DNA of 10,891 bases from Bremia lactucae. Lineage: Eukaryota; Oomycota; Peronosporomycetes; Peronosporales; Peronosporaceae. Under the pieces are notes generated by a model, which worked only from the letters and a program-made list of their open reading frames with translations, searched no databases and had not been told where the DNA came from. Of the stretch, positions 1 through 7,382 are shown one piece after another (positions within the stretch are counted from its first letter, which is position 1; each line of letters opens with the position of its first letter). Position numbers and translations under genes: made by a program. The stretch is from NCBI RefSeq assembly GCF_004359215.1, contig NC_090622.1, positions 255,709-266,599 on the forward strand, written 5' to 3'.

Positions 1-667
1 ACAATTATTGTAATATTTTATTACAAAGCAATTGTAAAATCTATAAATCAAAATTTGGATTAACAGTTGCATTTAGAGAAACAATTTTCATTACACTTTA
101 ACAGTTGCATTTAGACCATGCGCAGCTGCAGTCCGACTATTGGGCGCATTAAAAGTTCGCCAGGCTTATTGCGTCATTACGCGTATGATTTGGCTCTCGG
201 AAGATGTAAAGATGTGACTACGCATCTGACGGGTAAGGGCTAACACCAACAAACCACAATTTAATGACATGTAAGGATTAAAGCCGTTTTGCTTACTAAG
301 TTTGACAGTTTATCGTCGCTCGCCAGAATGAAGAGCTCACCAACCGAGTCTTTATACATCGTTGCAGCTAAATATGCGGTTTTTAAAATTAATGGCATCA
401 CGCACGTTTCTATCAAGAAAACGCTGTCGCATGCCGGGGAAGTTAATTCCACGTAAAAATTACCGACAAAAAAATGGCAACAACAAGCTGTAAGTGTCTT
501 TTTCGGTGGAATGTTCAGTTTTTGTAGATTCATCGCCATTGTAACCACTACAAGGTAAAATCGAGCGTGACCGCACAACAGGTTGTTTTATGATTTAAGA
601 CTGACCAACCTATGCTGTATAATTTGGCATTTGATTTGCACTCTCAATTTGTCGACTGTCAAACATA
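1..667. other. Upstream non-coding region of the AA17-like gene
   Basis: I see no convincing gene here. The stretch is AT-rich at the left edge, where TTGTAATA and TATTACAA (8-15 and 19-26) form a hairpin with a 3-base loop. It also holds an 18-bp direct repeat, listed separately. A minus-strand frame of 105 codons (578 down to 261) and a plus-strand frame of 41 codons (118-243) are open, but neither resembles a family I know and neither has good context. The right end is presumably the promoter of the downstream gene. Confidence 0.6.
60..115. repeat. 18-bp direct repeat pair
   Basis: The 18 bases TTAACAGTTGCATTTAGA occur exactly at 60-77 and again at 98-115, 38 bases apart from start to start. 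The 20 bases between them are AT-rich and not repeated. The pair lies about 555 bases upstream of the predicted transcription start of the next gene. It could be a local duplication or a paired protein-binding site; the sequence does not decide. Confidence 0.85.
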
Positions 668-681
668 TCATTCCTCATTTT
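668..681 (+). promoter_or_regulatory. Oomycete initiator (Inr) core promoter
   Basis: TCATTCCTCATTTT matches the core of the oomycete initiator consensus (TCATTYYNCAWTTT) at every position. In oomycetes this element usually overlaps the transcription start and lies a few tens of bases before the ATG. Transcription would begin near the A at 670, giving a 5' leader of about 35 bases before the ATG at 705. This placement excludes the earlier in-frame ATG at 612, which would lie upstream of the transcript, and so decides the start of the gene. Confidence 0.75.
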
Positions 682-704
682 TTAGCACGTTCCTTAAGCG
701 AAAA

Positions 705-1925
705 ATGGTGTTTTCAACGTCCTTATTCGCTCTGATTGCAGTAGTCGCCCCCGGCGCCAACTACGTCAAAGCACACGGGTTTATAAATGACCCCAAACCG
801 ACATGGAAAAACAAGGAGACCAGCGAGTGGGTGGTTCAGATACCACCTTTTTGGAAGGGGCCCTGGGATGAAGCCAAAGGCGATGATGGACTTCTCGCAT
901 TGTTCAAAGAGTTAGCGCCTGCTAACAATTTCAAGGATCTTCGTTCTCTTTTTGACGGTAACCCGGAATTTGGCGAAGAATGTGGTTATACAGACCCCAA
1001 AGGCACGCCTGTAGATCCCCCGTCGAACGGCGCGGCCACTTTATCTCGTGGTATCGTTCACGCTGGTAGTTGCGAAATTTGGCTTGACGATAAGTTGGTT
1101 CTTAGAAATGACGACTGCCAAAGCGCGTACGGCGATGGTACACAGCAGACAACCACTGTCTTCAAGCCCGTCGACTACTCGTCATGTGCTGCAGGTGGTT
1201 GTTTACTTCGATTCTATTGGCTGGCGTTGCAAAAGCTCGATGGCAAAACGGTGTGGCAAGCCTACAAAAATTGTATCCCTCTGACGGGTCCTGCAGGTGG
1301 AGGCGGTGCTGGTACTTCCAAGAATACCAAATCTGGTGCGGAATCGGAACCACTTCAAAAAACGTACTCTGATGACGACCTGACTCAGACGGCCGGTGAC
1401 ACTGCGGAGCAGTCGGACATTCCATCAACTGGTGATCCGAGCTCCAAAAAGACGGACTCGGACTCTCAGATTAAAGACAAGTCCAAAAAAGAGGGTGAAT
1501 CGGATTATGAGAAGGAAGACTCATCGGAAAAAGATGGCGACTCGGACTCTAAAAAGGAAGATTTATCCAAAAAAGATGGAGACTCGGACTCTTCAAAGGA
1601 TGACGCTGCTAAAAAAGACGGCGACTCGGACTCGACGAAGGAAGATTTATCGAAGAAAGATGACGACTCGGACCCGAAAGAGTCAGACTTATCCAAAGAA
1701 GATGGCGACTCCGACTCCAACAAGTCCCCTCAAGTTGGTGGTGACTCAGACCCTATGAAATTAGACACTCCGTCAACTGGAGGTTCGAACACTCCCCCTT
1801 CATACGGAAATTCGGACCCTCCATCGTCGAACCCTGCCCCAGAGAACCCTTCGAGCGACACACCTGATGTGACTCCTGCCCCGGCTCCAAGCAGCAAGTG
1901 CACGGGCCGACGCCGTCGTTTTTAA
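705..1925 (+). CDS. Secreted AA17-type lytic polysaccharide monooxygenase with repeat tail
   Basis: This is a 406-residue protein. Residues 1-23 form a signal peptide with a hydrophobic core and cleavage after VKA, which leaves His24 as the first mature residue, as a copper histidine brace requires. The segment GIVHAGSCEIW carries the likely second copper ligand, His119. RFYWLALQ (169-176) probably holds the axial aromatic residue, likely Tyr171. Cys93, 123, 138, 161, 166 and 190 could form three disulfides. The catalytic domain ends near residue 196, followed by a Gly-rich hinge, a Ser/Asp/Lys tail with six 14-residue repeats (258-341), a Pro/Ser stretch and a C-terminus of Cys-Thr-Gly-Arg4-Phe. 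By established knowledge, AA17 enzymes are oomycete copper enzymes that cleave pectin (homogalacturonan) oxidatively and support plant infection. An in-frame ATG at 612 exists, but only the ATG at 705 puts the signal peptide first and lies after the Inr. No intron or break is visible. The family call is by motif recognition, not a search. Confidence 0.9.
   Translation: MVFSTSLFALIAVVAPGANYVKAHGFINDPKPTWKNKETSEWVVQIPPFWKGPWDEAKGDDGLLALFKELAPANNFKDLRSLFDGNPEFGEECGYTDPKGTPVDPPSNGAATLSRGIVHAGSCEIWLDDKLVLRNDDCQSAYGDGTQQTTTVFKPVDYSSCAAGGCLLRFYWLALQKLDGKTVWQAYKNCIPLTGPAGGGGAGTSKNTKSGAESEPLQKTYSDDDLTQTAGDTAEQSDIPSTGDPSSKKTDSDSQIKDKSKKEGESDYEKEDSSEKDGDSDSKKEDLSKKDGDSDSSKDDAAKKDGDSDSTKEDLSKKDDDSDPKESDLSKEDGDSDSNKSPQVGGDSDPMKLDTPSTGGSNTPPSYGNSDPPSSNPAPENPSSDTPDVTPAPAPSSKCTGRRRRF
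1476..1727 (+). repeat. Coding minisatellite: six 42-bp units
   Basis: Six consecutive units of exactly 42 bases encode 14 residues each (residues 258-341 of the AA17-like protein). A typical unit reads DLSKKDGDSDSSKD. The core G-D/E-S-D is kept in all units except the fifth, where it is DDSD. The units are rich in Asp, Ser and Lys, so the segment should be disordered and is full of acidic-flanked serines resembling casein kinase 2 sites. Codons differ between units, so the array is not very recent. A partial seventh unit (GGDSDPMK) follows. An open antisense frame over the same bases is a by-product of the repeat. Confidence 0.92.
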
Positions 1926-3115
1926 ACCTCCAATTAAAGGAGAATACCAGTTATGTATATCTTTGTATGTGGAAGGTCTCCGTTCCCGCCCAATTTAATG
2001 TCAACAACTGTCATGATTCCATGTCCATTTCATTATTAACTTAAACGTCATTCGTATCATTGCCATTAGTCTTTGTCGACAACATTCTTTTGTCGCTAAG
2101 ATGCAGTGGCGTCGTATTTATTTGCGCACACATTTGGCAAGCAGTAGTTTTTGTTGCATGTGAATTACATTAGAAAAATACGAGCATTGTTGCAAAACAA
2201 TACATCGAGTATTTGGCCACACATTAGTGCACACCGGTCTAGAAATATGTCAACTTCCGATTCTAATACAGGAGCGGTTATTATACGCAAGCAGGAATGA
2301 AAGAATATAGAATCTTATAGCCTAAATGCAACAAAATGACGATTAATGTGACAAATCACAGATTGCAAGCTTGTACCGCGGCACGTGCACGCCATTAACT
2401 CAATGACTCGTTCTTTCAATCGACCGCCACTACCTACTTTCACGATTTACATGACTATCGTAATGAGCAAACGGTATAGCTCGCAGCATGGATAGCCTAC
2501 AGCCTTTGATTGTCGGCATCGTTTCCTATGCTCAAGACTTTGCGTATAGACCCACCGATGCAACAGATGGACTTTGCAATGCCACGCAATCGCAGATACT
2601 GAAAACTTAAGTCATTTTTTTCAGACACTCCTCATGTCCTTAATGATTACGATTTAGTACGACAAAAAATGTCTGCGTGCAGTATTGAGCAGATGCACGA
2701 GAGAAAGCCGGAGCTCTTTGACCTGCGAAATAAAATAGCGATTGGATGCCATTATTCTTATCACCAACGTCATTCTGACCCGCTTTATCATAAATTACAC
2801 ATCTAGTTTGCTTTGTCGATCTGGTACAGCATCTCTTATTTTGTCGCATTGACTGACGGGAAGTGAGCTTTTGGCCATTGGCGATAGATTAGCTACATGG
2901 CCAATAATTTTAGGGAGCCAGCATAGTCACACACCCCTTTTGGTATAGTTACACTCCTCCCCGTCTGTACCGAATAAACACGTCATATATAATATTTTCA
3001 CTGTATGAATCATTTTTACTGCACCGAAAAATCAAACGTTGCTCCTTTAGAATCGTCTTTAGATCGCCCTTTTGCCATTTGGAACATCACACCCTACTTA
3101 ATTAGATGAGAGTAT
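1926..3115. other. Non-coding region downstream of the AA17-like gene
   Basis: I find no supported gene in this stretch. The 3' untranslated region of the AA17-like gene must lie at its start, but no clear poly(A) signal can be singled out. A minus-strand frame of 69 codons near 2640-2849 looks random. Short hairpins occur, for example ATTGTT and AACAAT around 2186-2201. The segment 2900-2953, read on the minus strand, resembles bases around 3828-3880 and may be a decayed repeat end. Confidence 0.5.
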
Positions 3116-3141
3116 TGTAATGGGTGTGATCGCCCATGGGC
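3086..3141. repeat. Inverted repeat with LTR-like TGTAATGGG start
   Basis: ATCACACCC (3086-3094) and GGGTGTGAT (3122-3130) form a perfect 9-bp inverted repeat. The right arm is part of TGTAATGGGTGTGATCG, which begins at 3116 and closely resembles the first bases of the LTR at 7383 (TGTAATGGGGTGTATCG) and the opening of the LTR at 4391. It is followed directly by the perfect palindrome GCCCATGGGC (3132-3141). This could be the left end of a third, decayed LTR. I could not find its right end, so only the short repeats are certain. Confidence 0.45.
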
Positions 3142-4390
3142 ACATCAGAAATCGTTTTTTCGTTTGGCAATGTTAAATGTACTGTTTTTAACAGTGGAGA
3201 AATCGCGAAGAAAGCCTGCAATTGATTGGCAAGTCATAAAAAAGGCGAAATGAAAGAGCATCAAGCCGAGCAACAAAGGATAAGTTGAGCTGGAAATAAA
3301 CGATAAGACCGTGCGTACTGGAAAGTCTTCGGAGGTCAAGCTAACGATAAATTCATTTTACTTTACTTTTACAACCTTCTGCGGAAGTTCGTCAAAAAGG
3401 CGAATCGAAGTGCTCTTTTTTGTACCGACCATGAGCCACAATTCCCTCATGTTTCAGCTTTTGTCGGCTTTCGTTCGTTATTTCTTTGTTGACAAAGCAT
3501 CTTGCTATTTAGCATGAAAGTACGCATATATTGCGAAGTCTTTGTGCAGATCTTACGAGCTGCTGAAGCTGAGAAGGCCTGCTTAAAGGTTCCTCAATAT
3601 ATATTCTAGTTATCAACAAGTTGCTACCATTACGCTACTCTCATAAATACAGAGGTGGATAATTAAGGGGTGTGGCAATACCGGATCCCACAAGTAATTT
3701 AGCAAGGGTGTACATAAGTCCAAAAGGGATCTGAGGACGACTGTCAATTTTGCGATATAGCGGAATAATGAAACGGTCTGTTTTTAACGTGTCGTTTTTA
3801 TTTAATTAAAACAAACAGACGGGAACGGTGTCTGGCAATACCAAATGGGAATGCCTTTATTGGTTCCCTAATTTTAGCTGATGATCGTCAAATCGTTGTA
3901 CATTATGTCAGGTAAACTGACTTGTAGCGGTCCACAGAGTCGCGCAACTCGTGAATAGTTGCGACTGACCTCTTGGCTTCTCGCTCACAACTACTTCGGT
4001 TTTCACTCCTGCCACTAGAAATGGGTTTATGAATGAAAATTTATTAAATGCTACCCGAGAAAGCAAACGGTGCACCCGTTAAACCTATCTTGAATATCAA
4101 CCGAAAAGCACATCCAGTTGTGACGCGTCAGTTGTATTGTCGAAGTCGCGTTTACAGCCACAAATTATGTCATGCAAGCACTTGAATATTAATGGGATTC
4201 AACGGCTTGGACGTATATACAGTTACGTGCTTCTTTCTTACCCGAATTTTTGCTTACCATATGGTGGCACCGTCGGTAGTTTAATTAATAATCTCATGGA
4301 AGACTGAATAACAAAGCAAGAGTCATTTATTACAAAACAGGTAGATTTTTTTCTCTGTTTCACGGCTTGGCTATCAAAGTTAGCAATTAT
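3142..4390. other. Non-coding, repeat-relic region before element 1
   Basis: No gene is supported. Two related motifs, GGTGTGGCAATACC (3669-3682) and GGTGTCTGGCAATACC (3827-3842), may be decayed LTR starts, the first preceded by the purine-rich AATTAAGGGG. GTCTGTTT (3776-3783) and AAACAGAC (3813-3820) form an 8-bp inverted repeat just before the second copy. A hairpin with arms GTCGCGCAACT and AGTTGCGAC lies at 3939-3965. Short open frames on both strands look random. Confidence 0.45.
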
Positions 4391-4875
4391 TGTAATGGGG
4401 CACACATCGGTTGGATAACAGTTGTTGTGGTACATTTACTTATGGGTAAAATACCCTTTTATCTAATTTTTTATTAGTTAGTTGCTTAAATACCCATACA
4501 TTATGGGTAGCTAATTTGGTCGCCGCCAGATATAAATCTGGCGGACAAAATCATTATCAAATTAGCTAGAATAAGGTTTAAAGATTTAAATAAATAAATA
4601 AAGTGAAGTTTCCCTTTTGATCTTAAAGCGTTAAGTGCCTTCCTAAGGCTTGCAAATTGATCTGTAAGAGATAGAAGCCTTTCTAAGGTATATCCTCTTG
4701 GGCACTAGTTGCCACTTAGTTTTACTTGCCCTCGAATCCCTTGAACTAGGATTCCTTAAGCTTTTATAGCTTGTACGACTCCCTGAGTTGTTAGCCCATT
4801 AGTTCAATAGAACTAAGTGACTCTTTGAGTCTGAAAGTCTTCCTCTGACTTTAGGAGCGAGGTAGCTCCGCTTCA
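4391..4875 (+). repeat. LTR of element 1
   Basis: This 485-bp segment starts with TGTAATGGGG, the same ten bases that open the LTR at 7383. It ends with CA directly before CCTGGTAGCACT, the bases that also follow the LTR at 7383-7807. The left part is AT-rich and packed with palindromes, as expected of U3. The rest of the sequence shows no clear match to the second LTR, so the two belong to different families. The start is inferred from the TG plus the shared ten bases, the end from the primer-binding site. Confidence 0.65.
4491..4567. repeat. Nested inverted repeats in the LTR of element 1
   Basis: Three perfect stems lie within 77 bases. TACCCATA/TATGGGTA (4491-4498, 4502-4509) has a 3-base loop. 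AGCTAATTTG/CAAATTAGCT (4509-4518, 4558-4567) encloses CCGCCAGAT/ATCTGGCGG (4523-4531, 4536-4544), which has a 4-base loop. A further small stem, GGGTA/TACCC, lies at 4444-4456. The GC-rich inner hairpin stands out in AT-rich surroundings. Confidence 0.9.
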
Positions 4876-4877
4876 CC

Positions 4878-4890
4878 TGGTAGCACTCAT
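4878..4890 (+). other. Primer-binding site of element 1
   Basis: TGGTAGCACT begins two bases after the LTR end. TGG is the complement of the tRNA 3' CCA, as expected for the site where a tRNA primes minus-strand DNA synthesis. The same bases at the same spacing follow the LTR at 7383-7807. Which tRNA serves as primer cannot be told without the tRNA set of the host. Confidence 0.6.
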
Positions 4891-4900
4891 AGTCAACCTA

Positions 4901-5140
4901 TCTAAGTCCACCGAGTATGATCGGCCGAGGTGGCATCATACTGAGTGTCAGTAGTGACACTGTTGGCGGTTCGCCAGGACTTCAAGGGTGCAATATCCCT
5001 GAGACACGTAGAGTGGCACGTCTAAGTTCACCGAGTGTGGTTTGCCGAGGTGGCACCATACTGAGTGTAAATAGTGACACTATTGGCAGTTCGCCAGGGC
5101 ATTTTGGGTCAAACCCTCCTAATGCACATGAAGCGACACG
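4901..5140 (+). repeat. 120-bp tandem duplication in the leader of element 1
   Basis: Two diverged copies lie head to tail at 4901-5020 and 5021-5140, each opening with TCTAAGT(C/T)CACCGAGT and ending with GGCACG or GACACG. They share long stretches such as GCCGAGGTGGCA, ATACTGAGTGT and GTTCGCCAGG. The 20 bases after the second copy resemble a degraded third start (about 11 of 17 bases). The period is exactly 120 bases, so the duplication keeps the reading frame. Confidence 0.9.
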
Positions 5141-5246
5141 TAAACGTTCGCTGAATAAGGAAGTTAAGTTATCCAACTCCTTATCGGATGACAAAATAAA
5201 CACCATGTCTTGTATAGAATCAATACAGACTGGAAAACTTGGTTGA
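4917..5246 (+). CDS. Unrecognised open frame across the leader duplication
   Basis: A frame of 109 codons runs from the ATG at 4917 to a stop at 5246. It contains both 120-bp copies in frame, so the peptide has two 40-residue units, each with the pattern R-G-G-x-I-L-S-V-x-S-D-T-[VI]-G-x-S-P-G. The most conserved bases are also the best conserved residues. I do not recognise the protein. It sits where the start of gag would be, by analogy with element 2, whose first ATG lies about 50 bases after its LTR. It may be a gag N-terminal remnant or just an open stretch of leader; whether it is translated is unknown. Confidence 0.25.
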   Translation: MIGRGGIILSVSSDTVGGSPGLQGCNIPETRRVARLSSPSVVCRGGTILSVNSDTIGSSPGHFGSNPPNAHEATRKRSLNKEVKLSNSLSDDKINTMSCIESIQTGKLG

Positions 5247-5336
5247 AAATTTTATATACTATTAATTGAACATTATAAGGAGTGTTTTTTTTTTAAATTT
5301 TGTTTTTTTTAAAGATCTAGTTGACCATTGTTTTAA
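5247..5336. other. AT-rich spacer at the gag-protease deletion point
   Basis: This short stretch contains two poly-T runs and no coding signal. It joins the leader directly to the region between protease and reverse transcriptase. The roughly 2 kb of gag and protease expected here are absent, so one deletion junction must lie within or next to it. Confidence 0.5.
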
Positions 5337-6968
5337 AAGATTCCTCGTGATGTTCAACGCGAAGTCAAGTCGCGCAATTGGGAGGCCGAGTCGGCCTTTA
5401 AAAAGCGTATTGTTTCCACCTCAAGACAGGGTGGACACGAAGCGTGTATACATTCACAAAGTGATACGAGTGAGCATCCGGCTGCAGCATTCAACAGGAA
5501 GCAAGTACAGCACATAGGCTTTTAAATGGCGTAACTGGTAACATTGAGGGGGAAGTTAGCCTTGCGGCAAGCCCCTCGTTACATGCTCTTTTAGAGCTAG
5601 ACGAAATGTCTATTGATGAGTGCGGTCGAGCCTTAAAAGCTGGTGACTTATCTGATTTGATAGCCATTCGACCTATGGTTGACATAAACTCATCGTCACT
5701 TCTAGACGAAGCTGTCAAGGATGACACAAAAGCTGAACTTGGTGCGCGGAATGGGTCATCGATCTTTAAAGATTCTATAGATTCATTTTAATTCTTGATC
5801 AAGGAATTCCAAGATGTGGTGTAAAATAATCCACCATCTGTTTTACCTCCGGATCGAAATGTTCGTCATGAAATTGGCTTGGCAGCCTATACCAAAGGAG
5901 CAGTGTGACAGCATTGACGATATTTTCCGTGCTAAGCACGAGGCGGAAATGGTACGAGAGAGCAAATCTCCTCATTCGACACCGATATTTTGTGTCAAAA
6001 AGCCGAATGGTAAATGGTGCATTGTACATGCTTATAATAAGCTTAATGCTGCCGCAATACCAGCACAAAACCCCATTCCCAGAGAGGGTGTTCTTCAGAG
6101 CTATATGGTGGGATGTTTAATGTACAGTGCACTTGACTTAGTCGACGGTTACTACCAACTGCTCATGCGAGCTAGTGATATCCCGCTTACAGTGGTTAGC
6201 ACCCCAAGCGGTATGTTATGGGAGTGGTTAGTTATGCCAAAAGGGTTGTCTAACGCCTCGGCAACATTTGATCGTCTAGTGACGCAACTCTATCACCCTC
6301 ATCGAGGTTAGGCACAGACATATTTTGATGACATTTTTGTCCATAGTTGTGCGGAGCAGGGTCGGTCGGATATGGAAAACCATTTCGACCATTTGCGAGC
6401 AGTGCTCGAATGTATGCGCACAAATAAATTGTATGCCAATGCATCTAAATGCATTTTTGACGCTGACAAAATTCCTTTTTTAGGATGCTTCATACGAAAG
6501 CGAGGCCTTAAAAGTGGACCCCGCTAAGGCAAAAGTCATAGTAGATTGGCCAGTTCCTAGAAACCAGAGGATTTGATTAAGTGGTTGGGTCTCAACAATT
6601 ATTTAAACAAATATAGCGAAAATTACGCTGATATGGCTAGGCCATCATCTAATCATCTTAAAAAGGATACCGAATGGTGCTGGACTAGCACCGAACAGAA
6701 TACTTTTTGAGCAGTTAAGGATAGATTTATCCATGGCCCGATTCTGGTACTTCCAAATCCAAATTGGCCTTTCAGTGTCGTCTGTGACTCATCAGATTTT
6801 GTCATTGGCAGTGCTCAATTACAAACAGATGTTGATGGGCATGAACGTGTTATTGCGTTCAAGTCTAGCCAGCTTAAAGCTGCGGAAAAGAACTACCCAG
6901 TTCTTGACAAAGAATTACGTGCTATGAAGTATGCTCTCGTCAATATCAGAGTTCAACGAGAGCGGTAA
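5337..6968 (+). pseudogene. pol: Pol remnant of element 1: linker, reverse transcriptase, partial RNase H
   Basis: A linker region comes first, in frame at 5337-5519 and, after a frameshift in a T run, to 5791 (conserved-looking NSSSLLDEAV). A small deletion near 5870 removes the usual residues between RHEIG and WQPIPKEQ. Reverse transcriptase then runs from 5880, with SPHSTPIFCVKKPNGKW, the first catalytic region LDLVDGYYQ, GMLWEWLVMPKGLSNA and an intact YFDD box (6321-6332). A TAG at 6309 breaks the frame 9 bases before YFDD. A one-base insertion near 6511 and a one-base loss near 6568 shift and restore the frame, and a TGA follows at 6708. RNase H keeps CDSSD (Asp at 6786) and KEL (Glu at 6912) but stops at 6966, before the expected TDH motif. 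Integrase is missing. By motif it belongs to the Ty3/Gypsy class; it cannot make active enzyme. Confidence 0.9.
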
Positions 6969-7369
6969 GTGTCACTAGTTAAAACAGACGGTGCAGGCTC
7001 ACCGTATCGAACGATTGAAAGCCGTTCGAAAAGTGCATTCTCAATGTTGAAGTACAAACGTAAGTGTCACGTTCTTCATACTCAAGATAAAGTTTCTCTT
7101 TTGAACTACGGAGCTACTGCAGTCGCAAACAAGTCACTATCAGCAGAGGTAAGCCGTTTCTGATTTTTGACTACAGAACTACTAGAGTCGCGAACAAGTC
7201 ACTACCATCCTCAATACCGCTTTCTAATTAACAACTTTGAGTGAATGTTTCTTATTTTTGACTCCGGAACAACTGCAGTCGCAAACAAGTAACAATCTTC
7301 CTTAACGCAGTTATTCAGTGGTCATATAGCGACCACTCCATCCAATGACTGTCAGAGTGACTGTCATTT
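6969..7369 (+). other. 3' non-coding tail of element 1
   Basis: After the RNase H break the sequence is non-coding. GTAAGTGTCAC occurs at 6965-6975, right at the break, and again at 7061-7071. Three diverged copies of a 43-base unit follow. An open frame of 64 codons (6969-7163) resembles nothing I know. The region ends in a polypurine tract, so it is the 3' untranslated part of an LTR element. Confidence 0.6.
7099..7297 (+). repeat. Three dispersed copies of a 43-bp unit
   Basis: Copies lie at 7099-7141, 7164-7206 and 7255-7297. The shared pattern is TTTTTGACTAC-GGAACTACTGCAGTCGCAAACAAGTCACTATC with scattered changes; the last part, GTCGC(A/G)AACAAGT, is the best kept. The spacings are unequal (about 66 and 91 bases) because the filler between the copies differs. 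Confidence 0.88.
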
Positions 7370-7382
7370 AAGGGAAAAGTGA
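7370..7382 (+). other. Polypurine tract before the second LTR
   Basis: AAGGGAAAAGTGA lies directly before the TG that opens the LTR at 7383. All bases but one are purines. This is where plus-strand DNA synthesis starts in LTR elements, so its position marks the following LTR as a 3' LTR of the unit to its left. Confidence 0.6.

Larger units (their letters stand above)
4391..7382 (+). mobile_element. Element 1: decayed Ty3/Gypsy retrotransposon
   Basis: In order: LTR (4391-4875), primer-binding site, leader with a tandem duplication, pol remnant (linker, reverse transcriptase, truncated RNase H), 3' repeats and a polypurine tract. Gag, protease, the C-terminal half of RNase H and integrase are absent, so at least two large internal deletions are needed. 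The next LTR, at 7383, does not match the one at 4391. Either element 1 is a patchwork of two related elements, or its true 3' LTR is lost. No target-site duplication could be confirmed. The pol part is dead because of stops and frameshifts. Confidence 0.8.

Noticed and set aside
118..243. Plus-strand frame of 41 codons
   Set aside because: Too short and without any family resemblance or promoter signal.
261..578. Minus-strand frame of 105 codons, divergent from the AA17-like gene
   Set aside because: It shows no recognisable domain, signal peptide or repeat, and no Inr-like site was found before its start. I treat it as a chance frame, though a divergent small gene cannot be excluded.
612..704. 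N-terminal extension of the AA17-like gene from the ATG at 612
   Set aside because: It lies upstream of the predicted transcription start at about 670 and would bury the signal peptide.
1505..1723. Antisense Ser/Glu-rich frame within the repeat tail
   Set aside because: It is a shadow of the 42-bp repeats; a period divisible by three keeps the other frames open.
2487..2609. Possible Copia reverse transcriptase scrap (QQMDFA-like reading near 2560)
   Set aside because: Only a handful of residues match the Copia motif and no flanking motif supports it.
3311..3517. Plus-strand frame of 68 codons
   Set aside because: It starts at a non-ATG codon (GTG) and has no recognisable content.
7320..7368. 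Short inverted and direct repeats (GTGGTC...GACCAC, GACTGTCA...TGACTGTCA)
   Set aside because: They look like small hairpins in a 3' tail; nothing marks them as a terminator or a separate element.
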